Positions 58,743 to 64,000 of a stretch of 64,000 nucleotides of DNA are shown here, piece by piece; within the stretch, counting starts at the first letter, position 1; each line of letters begins with the position of its first letter. This DNA comes from CALCKU01 sp964654665 (lineage in GTDB: Bacteria; Pseudomonadota; Alphaproteobacteria; Caulobacterales; Maricaulaceae), in NCBI GenBank assembly GCA_964654665.1, contig CAZZKV010000002.1, positions 95,054-159,053 on the forward strand. The letters are read 5' to 3'. The position numbers and the translations under genes are program-made. Under the pieces are notes generated by a model that was not told the origin of the DNA, did not search any database, and was given only the letters and a program-made list of their open reading frames with translations.

Positions 58743-59252
58743 TCAAAGCATTCCAGCCGCCAGTTTAAAAATTTGACTTTGCGGCAGTGTCGCAAAAGCC
58801 CCAAAAGCTAACGCTAAACCATACGGCATATGCTTATCGTCCTTGATCATTCGGTACATCCAAGGGTGCGTGAGAACTTTTGCCGGAATAAATTGACGCC
58901 CAAATAGAATAAAAAGCGCCAGCGATCCGCCTGCTAAAGTTGTATAAACCGTATAAATTAAGAGATCTGGAAAGGTCCACCAAAAGGATGTAGCCGCCAT
59001 AAGCTTGGCATCACCGCCGCCCAACCAACCAAAAGCAAACATCGCAAACCCGATGGCAAACATCAACATACCTGATGCAATATGTTCCCCAAAATTTGCC
59101 CAACCCTGCCAAACAAACGGAATGGCAATAAAAAAACTACCAAGCACAAGCAAAGACGTCCAATTCGGAATTGTCATTGTTGTTGCATCTTTATATACTG
59201 TTGTCAGCATAGCGGCTGCAAAGATAATCATTATGAGAAATGGTAAAATCAT
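58743..59252 (-). CDS. cpaA: Prepilin peptidase CpaA/TadV
   Basis: A24-type aspartate protease that processes Flp-type prepilins. The 169-residue protein is in the normal size range of the short Tad-specific peptidases. The catalytic Asp residues are seen in TVYKDATTMTIPNW and LGGGDAKLMAA; the surrounding helices (MLMFAIGFAMFAFGWL and others) make about five membrane passes. A GGAGAG site precedes the ATG at 59252; an earlier in-frame start (59264) is less good. It is 158 bases after flp and 152 before cpaB. Confidence 0.93.
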   Translation of the reverse strand: MILPFLIMIIFAAAMLTTVYKDATTMTIPNWTSLLVLGSFFIAIPFVWQGWANFGEHIASGMLMFAIGFAMFAFGWLGGGDAKLMAATSFWWTFPDLLIYTVYTTLAGGSLALFILFGRQFIPAKVLTHPWMYRMIKDDKHMPYGLALAFGAFATLPQSQIFKLAAGML

Positions 59253-59273
59253 TGTTCTCTCCAATAAAGGCGT

Positions 59274-59288
59274 TTAACGCTCAATAAA
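59274..59288. promoter_or_regulatory. CtrA-like site before cpaA
   Basis: TTAA-CGCTCAA-TAAA (plus strand) matches TTAA-N7-TTAA with one mismatch in the second half. It lies about 20 bases upstream of the cpaA start. Weak on its own; mentioned because similar sites precede cpaB and tadD. Confidence 0.25.
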
Positions 59289-59340
59289 GGATCAGGGTTA
59301 ATAGCTCGTTTCTAAACGACTTTTTCTCACGATTAATTTA

Positions 59341-59375
59341 CAAAAAAAACGGCCTTTCCGCAAAGAAAGGCCGTT
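59341..59375 (-). terminator. Intrinsic terminator of flp
   Basis: On the minus strand the perfect 10-base stem AACGGCCTTT/AAAGGCCGTT (59366-59375 and 59348-59357, 8-base loop) is followed directly by a run of seven T. It lies 36 bases after the flp stop, so the abundant pilin transcript probably ends here, leaving cpaA with its own promoter. Confidence 0.9.
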
Positions 59376-59410
59376 ATAATTTTAATAGGCTGAAAAATCA
59401 GTGTGTAAAA

Positions 59411-59599
59411 TTACCCAGTTGTATTAAGGGCAGTACCACCAACCTTGTCAGCAACTTCTTGGAACTTACTGTTCAAAGCAGTACCAAGCGCTCTACCACC
59501 AACAATAATGGCAACGCCGATTAGAGCCGCGATCAGACCATATTCAATAGCAGTCGCACCAGATTCGTCTTTAATATAACGAGACATCAGATTTTGCAT
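59411..59599 (-). CDS. flp: Flp type IVb pilin
   Basis: A 62-residue Flp-family major pilin. The leader ends in KDESG, and the mature protein begins ATAIEYGLIAALIGVAIIVG with Glu at mature position 5 and the following Tyr, the Flp signature (G/xxxxEY). The short C-terminal part ends VGGTALNTTG. A GGGAG site is 8 bases upstream. Strong promoter and terminator signals around it fit a highly expressed structural gene. Processed by the CpaA encoded next to it. Confidence 0.97.
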   Translation of the reverse strand: MQNLMSRYIKDESGATAIEYGLIAALIGVAIIVGGRALGTALNSKFQEVADKVGGTALNTTG

Positions 59600-59887
59600 A
59601 ACTATACTCCCACGTATGCTTTTATATGAGGAATATCCCCGCAGGGATCATTCCCTGATAAAAATGCTTATAAGGCACGCCTCTTACTAAGCGTTTAAAA
59701 GTCATGGTAAAAATGTGGTAAAAATTTCATAGCATCATTGAATGTTCGATATTCTGTTCCCGTTATTCGATTCTTATATAGTATATAATGTGTAGTTTTT
59801 GATATTTTCTTACTTTCAGCTCGATTCTGTAAACCCTTCGTTCACCACATCCGTTTAAATAAAATTAGAACCTTGAAAGGGATAGAC

Positions 59888-60454
59888 ATGTTTTTTCGCT
59901 CTTTTACGCTAATTAGCAGTGCTTTGATTGTAACAACCGCGGCACTGACACCCATCGCCACTGCTGAAAGTTATAACCATGCTATCAGCACTCAAACCTA
60001 TAGCGTTGAACTTAATAAGACGGAAATAGTCCGCTTAACGGGATCTGCCAATGCCGTCGTTATTGGTAATCCAGCCATTGCAGATGTTTCCGTTCATTCT
60101 GACAATACAATTTTCGTTGTAGGCCGCAGCTTTGGGGAAACCAATGTTATTATTTTGGACAAATATGGTTCGACACTATTAAATGCTAATGTCCAAGTGA
60201 CAAATAACCTGCCAGCCACTGGCGTTCGGCTTTATTCCGGAACAAACCGCCAAACCTATAATTGCGCACCATATTGCCTCCCCGCCCCGGTTTTAGGAGA
60301 CGATCTGACTTTCCGGGCAGAAAATTCATCAACAGCGCAACCTATTAATAATGAAATTGCGACGGTATTGCCGAATGTACCACAATCTAACCAAGGGGAT
60401 TTGTCCTTTTCAAATACCTCTGAGCAAGGGTTTGATGGCGCTTTTAATAATTAA
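59888..60454 (+). CDS. Pilus-assembly N-domain protein (CpaC N-terminal-like)
   Basis: A 188-residue periplasmic protein: a signal peptide (ending PIATA) followed by one T2SS/T3SS pilus N-domain with VELNKTEIVRLTGSANAVVIGNPAIAD, VHSDNTIFVVGRSFGETNVIILD and LLNANVQV. It resembles the N-terminal domain of the CpaC secretin of this island. The C-terminal 80 residues are disordered, with a Cys pair (NCAPYC). An AAGGG site precedes the ATG at 59888; a TTG at 59873 also opens the frame. It diverges from flp and precedes two TadE-type genes; a helper of secretin assembly is inferred. Confidence 0.85.
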   Translation: MFFRSFTLISSALIVTTAALTPIATAESYNHAISTQTYSVELNKTEIVRLTGSANAVVIGNPAIADVSVHSDNTIFVVGRSFGETNVIILDKYGSTLLNANVQVTNNLPATGVRLYSGTNRQTYNCAPYCLPAPVLGDDLTFRAENSSTAQPINNEIATVLPNVPQSNQGDLSFSNTSEQGFDGAFNN

Positions 60455-60562
60455 GGTACGCAATAACCAACACGCGTTTAGAGTTTTTTAACATTATTTC
60501 TTGCCTGAATATTTACATTCTTAAGGTATGAGTTCCACTTCATTTTAGAGGTGGGATTCTAT

Positions 60563-61126
60563 ATGCGAGATCTATTTAATCGGCCCCGGCGCTCAATTAG
60601 GCGTTATTTAAAGAACCGGAATGGTACAACAGCCATTGAATTTGCACTTCTGGCGCTGCCTTTTTCGGCACTCCTTTTTGCAATTATCGAAACGGCCGTT
60701 GTATTTTTTATTACATCAACAATGAGCCACGCTACATCTGAAGCCGCACGGCAAATTCGTGTTGGTAACTTTCAGGCTGGCGGCGGCGGGCAAGCGGAAT
60801 TCAAAGATTTAGTCTGTGCCGGCATGTCCGGCATTGGTAATTGTAACGCAAAATTAAGAATTGATGTCGTTACATCGGCTGACGGCACATTTGCTTCTGG
60901 AATGCTGCCGGTTACGCCCGATGATGAAAGCGATCCAACAATCCCCCCCAGTACCTATACCTGCACACAAGCGCGTGATGTTGTTATCGTACGGGCGCAA
61001 TATTTTCATCAACTCTCCTTGCCCAATAGCATGACATTTTTATCCAATCGCGCTGATAACAAGACACGACTGATTCAATCGACAACAGCTTTCAGAAACG
61101 AACCTTTCGGAACCGGATGTTCTTAG
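60563..61126 (+). CDS. tadE: TadE family pseudopilin
   Basis: A 187-residue TadE-type pseudopilin. A basic head (RSIRRYLKNRNG) is followed by TTAIEFALLALPFSALLFAIIE, with the processing-site Gly and Glu at the fifth mature position. The globular part has four cysteines (VCAGMSG, GNCNAK, YTCTQ, GTGCS), probably two disulfides. GTG at 60551 is an alternative start. It lies 108 bases after the N-domain gene and 10 bases before a second TadE-like gene. Confidence 0.88.
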   Translation: MRDLFNRPRRSIRRYLKNRNGTTAIEFALLALPFSALLFAIIETAVVFFITSTMSHATSEAARQIRVGNFQAGGGGQAEFKDLVCAGMSGIGNCNAKLRIDVVTSADGTFASGMLPVTPDDESDPTIPPSTYTCTQARDVVIVRAQYFHQLSLPNSMTFLSNRADNKTRLIQSTTAFRNEPFGTGCS

Positions 61127-61136
61127 GAAAAACCCC

Positions 61137-61778
61137 ATGAAACCATTAATAGCCAAAACAGTAAAAACCGCGATTATTCGCACGCCGCGCCTTATCTCTC
61201 TGGCCAAAGCCAAAGAGGGTATTGCTGCCATTGAATTTGCCCTACTCGCCCCGCTTATGATCGGAATGTATTTTGGCGTCACAGAAATCGCAATGGCTAT
61301 TATTGCAGACCGAAATATCTCGCACTCTACGAATGTAGTCGCTGATTTAGTGACACAAGTTACATCGCTTGATGGGAATAGTATTGAAGATGTCATGAAT
61401 GCAGCCCTTGCTGTTGCCTCTATTCCGTCGAGTGAACGCACTAATATTACAATTGAGCTGAACAGCTATGAGGAATTACCCGATGGGACACGCAACCGTA
61501 TCGGCTATGCCCGTCTGGGCCCCCCGATTGCCTCGGGTGATGCCACCTATAGAGTCGCAGATCTGGGCCCTCGCTTGCTCAATAGTAGTGCCGGCGTGGT
61601 CGTGGCCCGGATTGATTATAGATACACACCCGTCACATATAGGTTTTTAGATAATATCATTTTAAATGAGACCTTTATCCTCAAACCCCGGCAATCAATC
61701 ACTGTCCCGTTTGAGGATGGCGGTAAAACTGAATTTACCTGCGCGGTTGGCGAATCCTTACGAGTCATTTGTACATAA
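61137..61778 (+). CDS. Second TadE/TadF-like pseudopilin
   Basis: A 213-residue pseudopilin. After a basic N-terminus the segment AKEGIAAIEFALLAPLMIGMYFG carries the Gly/Glu pattern of TadE-type proteins. The rest is mainly beta and contains SSAGVVVARIDYRY and FTCAVGESLRVICT at the end, the last Cys pair probably forming a disulfide. It follows the first TadE gene by 10 bases with AGGA upstream. TadG (large, VWA-like) is not found, so the pseudopilin set may be just these two. Confidence 0.85.
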   Translation: MKPLIAKTVKTAIIRTPRLISLAKAKEGIAAIEFALLAPLMIGMYFGVTEIAMAIIADRNISHSTNVVADLVTQVTSLDGNSIEDVMNAALAVASIPSSERTNITIELNSYEELPDGTRNRIGYARLGPPIASGDATYRVADLGPRLLNSSAGVVVARIDYRYTPVTYRFLDNIILNETFILKPRQSITVPFEDGGKTEFTCAVGESLRVICT

Positions 61779-61820
61779 AGGGCACCCCCCGGCGGGCCGC
61801 CCCCTACATAGTCACCAATA

Positions 61821-62597
61821 TTAAGATAGATAAGCGGCTTGAATGGCCGCTTTTTCTACCTCTGATATCCCTAAGTCCTCCCGAATATACCTGGCCATAT
61901 CACCAATTGTGTCGAGCGATTTCTCAAGATAAGCTGGCTCGACCCCAAACATCGGCCGCAAGCTCTCAGGATCATAACTCCGCCCGAACCGCTGCTCCAT
62001 CGTCTTGGCTGCAGGCGCTAAAAACGGATCAATATTAACCGCCTGCATCGTCAGCATATAATCATCCATAACGATTTGCGGATCCACATCCAGCGCCCCT
62101 AATATGATAGCCGCCAAAGTACCGGTTCTGTCTTTCCCTGCCGCACAATGAATAACAAGAGGCTGACCCGTCTGCGCCATAAATTTCAAGGTTTTGGAAA
62201 AAATATCGCGGTAACCAGCATCATCCGGGCGCGCTGCATAAGAGCGCTGCATATAATCGCGTGAATCTTGCGGTACTTTAAGCTCTTCTTTCATAAAAGC
62301 TTCATGCGGCGCCAAACCTTCGGGTTGATAACCTGACAAATCGCGAAATTGTAACTGGTGAACGGTTTCGTTCTGCGGCCATATATTGGGTTGACGTCCC
62401 CGTTCAGCCGCGGAACGCAAATCGGAAATCAGGCCAATACCCAAGCGCTCCAATTGCGCAATATCGGCTTGGCTCGGGGTATGAAAATGGGCCGACCGAA
62501 AGAGATGCCCCGCCTTAATATGGCCGCCGCTACGCGTAGGATAATCGCCAAAATCACGAAAATTATAGATTTTTTCAAATGTATAAATCCGGCTCAT
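61821..62597 (-). CDS. Tyrosine/serine protein phosphatase
   Basis: A 258-residue phosphatase of the Y_phosphatase3 group. The P-loop HCAAGKDRTG has the catalytic Cys and Arg, preceded by the YNFRDFGDY motif near the N-terminus (NxRDxGG-like) and HLFRSAHFH. The C-terminal ESLRPMFGVEPAYLEKSLD line is also typical. No signal peptide; cytoplasmic. I prefer the ATG at 62597 (with GAGAG); two in-frame ATGs upstream (62612, 62618) are possible. Target unknown. Confidence 0.85.
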   Translation of the reverse strand: MSRIYTFEKIYNFRDFGDYPTRSGGHIKAGHLFRSAHFHTPSQADIAQLERLGIGLISDLRSAAERGRQPNIWPQNETVHQLQFRDLSGYQPEGLAPHEAFMKEELKVPQDSRDYMQRSYAARPDDAGYRDIFSKTLKFMAQTGQPLVIHCAAGKDRTGTLAAIILGALDVDPQIVMDDYMLTMQAVNIDPFLAPAAKTMEQRFGRSYDPESLRPMFGVEPAYLEKSLDTIGDMARYIREDLGISEVEKAAIQAAYLS

Positions 62598-62662
62598 AGC
62601 GCTCTCATTCATTATCATCGCTGTTAAAGACGTGCCTTGCAGTCCTATTGAGCGAAAAACAC

Positions 62663-63703
62663 CTATTCAGCCGGAACCGCTTTGCGCGACTGCAGCCCTT
62701 CAAATTGAGCCCAAACCCCCTCATCGCCATGCCATTGTCCTTCGGTCGCACCTTTTGAATATTCTGTGGCCCGAGCCTCAAAGAAATTTGCATGTTCAAC
62801 ACCATTTGTAATTTCGGTCAACCATGGCAGCGGGTGATGTTTAATCCCGTAAACGGACGGCAAGCCTAATTGTCCCAAACGCCAATCGGCAATATAGCGA
62901 ATATAACGTTTGATATCCTCGGATGTCATGCCTTCTACGGGGCCCATTTCAAAAGCCAGATCGATAAATTTATCTTCCAACTTAACAACCGTTTTACAGC
63001 AATCAATAATATCATCGGCCACAGATTGCGTTAGCGCGCCGGTTTCTTTGGCAAAAGTATGGAATAATTTAATCATACCCTCGCAATGCAGACTTTCATC
63101 GCGGATCGACCATGTTACAATCTGGCCCATACCCTTCATTTTATTAAGCCGCGGGAAATTCATCAACATAGCAAAAGAGGCAAAAAGTTGTAAACCTTCG
63201 GTAAATCCACCAAAAACCGCCATAGAAGTCAGAATATCTTTTTCCGTCTCCACACCAAATTGACCGAGATAATCATGTTTGGCCGCCATTTCTTCATATT
63301 CCATAAAGGCAGAAAACTCTGAATCCGGCATGCCAATAGTTTCCAGCAATAAGGCATAAGCCGCAATATGGATGGTTTCCATATTGGAAAAAGAGGCCAG
63401 CATCATGCGCACTTCAACCGGCTTGAACAGCGGCATGTAATTTTCCATATAATTAGCGCCAACCTCGACATCGGATTGTGTAAAAAACCGGAAAATCTGT
63501 GTTAGCAGGTTTTTCTCGACATCCGTCAAATTGGTTGCCCAATCTTTACAGTCCTCGCCCAGCGGCACTTCCTCGGGCATCCAATGTACCTGTTGTTGTT
63601 TTTGCCAAAAATCATAGGCCCAAGGATAACGAAACGGCTTATAGCTCAAACTCGGCAGTAACAGCCCTGATTGACTCATTTCGAAATTATCAACTGTGCC
63701 CAT
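62663..63703 (-). CDS. nrdB: Ribonucleotide reductase class I beta subunit
   Basis: NrdB houses the di-metal/tyrosyl-radical cofactor that starts deoxynucleotide synthesis. The 346-residue protein has the ligand motifs in order: Asp in TQSDVEVGANYMENY, Glu and His in NMETIHIAAY (with the radical Tyr four residues after His), Glu in GGFTEGLQLF, and Glu/His in SIRDESLHCEGM. The C-terminus is Gln/Lys/Glu-rich. An AAGGA ribosome site precedes the ATG. It reads leftwards towards the phosphatase gene; nrdA is not in the window, so it is presumably upstream beyond the right edge or elsewhere. NrdR-like boxes lie upstream. Confidence 0.96.
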   Translation of the reverse strand: MGTVDNFEMSQSGLLLPSLSYKPFRYPWAYDFWQKQQQVHWMPEEVPLGEDCKDWATNLTDVEKNLLTQIFRFFTQSDVEVGANYMENYMPLFKPVEVRMMLASFSNMETIHIAAYALLLETIGMPDSEFSAFMEYEEMAAKHDYLGQFGVETEKDILTSMAVFGGFTEGLQLFASFAMLMNFPRLNKMKGMGQIVTWSIRDESLHCEGMIKLFHTFAKETGALTQSVADDIIDCCKTVVKLEDKFIDLAFEMGPVEGMTSEDIKRYIRYIADWRLGQLGLPSVYGIKHHPLPWLTEITNGVEHANFFEARATEYSKGATEGQWHGDEGVWAQFEGLQSRKAVPAE

Positions 63704-63904
63704 TATAATATCCTTCTTGCATCTTGGCCCGTTTAATTCTCACAATCACCAGATTTTGCCAGATATAGTCTCCTAGCTTATCGGAAACACCATATCTAGC
63801 GTTCGCAAAGAATATCAAGTGTATTTTGTACAGGCCTGACATTTTTCTTTGGATAACATGATGTCATAGCGGGAACAAACTTTCCGGCATCTTACAAACA
63901 TGCG
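63704..63904. other. Promoter region of nrdB
   Basis: A 201-base non-coding stretch. It holds a pair of NrdR-box-like motifs (listed separately) and a possible minus-strand -10 element in GACTATATC near 63764. No RNA gene or open frame of note is seen. Confidence 0.6.
63787..63822 (-). promoter_or_regulatory. Two NrdR-box-like motifs upstream of nrdB
   Basis: On the minus strand, ACACTTGATATTCTT (63822-63808) and CGCTAGATATGGTGT (63801-63787) each resemble the NrdR-box form ACACTATATATAGTGT, with starts 21 bases apart (two helical turns). Paired boxes at whole-turn spacing upstream of nrd genes are the usual NrdR arrangement. They end about 84 bases before the nrdB start. The matches are imperfect. 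Confidence 0.55.
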
Positions 63905-64000
63905 TCATCGCTGGCTGCGACCTGTGTCAACAGCCCGATAATTATGCTGCCGGTTTAAAGGACAGCCCGCAGGGCCGGTACCCTGATGGATACCAATTCT
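63905..64000 (-). CDS. Possible C-terminal end of an unidentified gene at the right edge
   Basis: The minus-strand frame is open from the window edge to a TGA at 63905-63907 and gives 31 residues (IHQGTGPAGCPLNRQHNY, then a basic end TGRSQR). The composition looks protein-like, but I recognise no family; it is not the usual Cys-rich NrdA tail. Could be the end of the gene upstream of nrdB or chance. Confidence 0.25.
   Translation of the reverse strand, partial: RIGIHQGTGPAGCPLNRQHNYRAVDTGRSQR

Noticed and set aside
61779..61820. GC-rich stretch after the second TadE gene as a terminator
   Set aside because: GGCGGGCCGCC cannot form a stem with a workable loop, and no T-run follows.
1..64000. 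CRISPR arrays, tRNA/rRNA genes, insertion sequences, toxin-antitoxin pairs
   Set aside because: I read the intergenic regions and saw no regular repeats, T-loop motifs, terminal repeats or transposase frames. A covariance search could still find a small RNA I missed.
62605..64000. Cobalamin riboswitch upstream of the ribonucleotide reductase gene
   Set aside because: The B12-box sequence and its conserved flanks are missing, and the gene is a class I, not class II, reductase.

Overview
The window looks like chromosomal DNA of an alphaproteobacterium of moderate GC (judged by eye, not calculated). Support for this: the cpaA-B-C-D-E-F-tadB-tadC gene order with a CpaD lipoprotein, the long GyrB, a cation diffusion facilitator without a cytosolic domain (a type described from Maricaulis), CtrA-like sites near the pilus genes and many TonB-linked envelope genes. 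I lean towards the prosthecate Maricaulales/Hyphomonadaceae, but the order is a guess. I see no rRNA, tRNA, insertion sequence, prophage block or CRISPR array. The window reads as core genome with several accessory envelope modules.

Layout. 1-4556: part of a type II secretion locus arranged as two divergent arms (gspJ-K-L leftwards, gspF-G-H rightwards). 4616-7162: a GT2 glycosyltransferase, rmlA and an ExoD-like gene. 7179-11609: a polyhydroxyalkanoate (PHA) locus of the Pseudomonas type: class II synthase phaC, depolymerase phaZ, two phasins and the TetR regulator phaD. 12089-15837: an endonuclease/exonuclease/phosphatase-family protein and gyrB. 15879-20226: two coiled-coil envelope/scaffold genes. 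20421-21361: a degenerate AroQ-like gene translationally coupled to a canonical aroQ. 21385-25179: a three-gene membrane operon and a porin-like lipoprotein. 25301-30332: an operon of a BlaI repressor, an M56 protease fused to an M23 peptidase and a TonB-dependent receptor, preceded by paired operator palindromes. 30515-34869: a methyltransferase, a small SMR-like transporter, rlmN, and a DUF350/trypsin-like protease/extensin-like trio. 34911-36197: an orphan DUF2793 (phage-tail or gene-transfer-agent type) gene.

36287-44540 is a surface-glycan and sulfur region: UDP-sulfoquinovose synthase (sqdB), a CapD/FlaA1-type epimerase/dehydratase, a CysB-like regulator divergent from cysH, a double glycosyltransferase, a truncated-type CDF transporter and a CelD/FemAB-type acyltransferase. 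The logic is appealing because CysH yields sulfite and SqdB consumes sulfite. 44830-49015: an EF-hand protein, a MarR regulator with an NlpC/P60 peptidase, a membrane acyltransferase and an M17 aminopeptidase. 49151-61778: an almost complete Tad/Flp pilus island. 61821-63703: a tyrosine phosphatase and nrdB, the latter with paired NrdR-box-like sites upstream.

The best candidates for new biology are (i) the BlaI - M56/M23 - TonB receptor operon, (ii) the AroQ pseudoenzyme overlapping aroQ, (iii) the sqdB/cysH glycan region, (iv) the gammaproteobacterial-style class II PHA operon, and (v) the VCBS/6-TM/duplicated-cysteine membrane operon.
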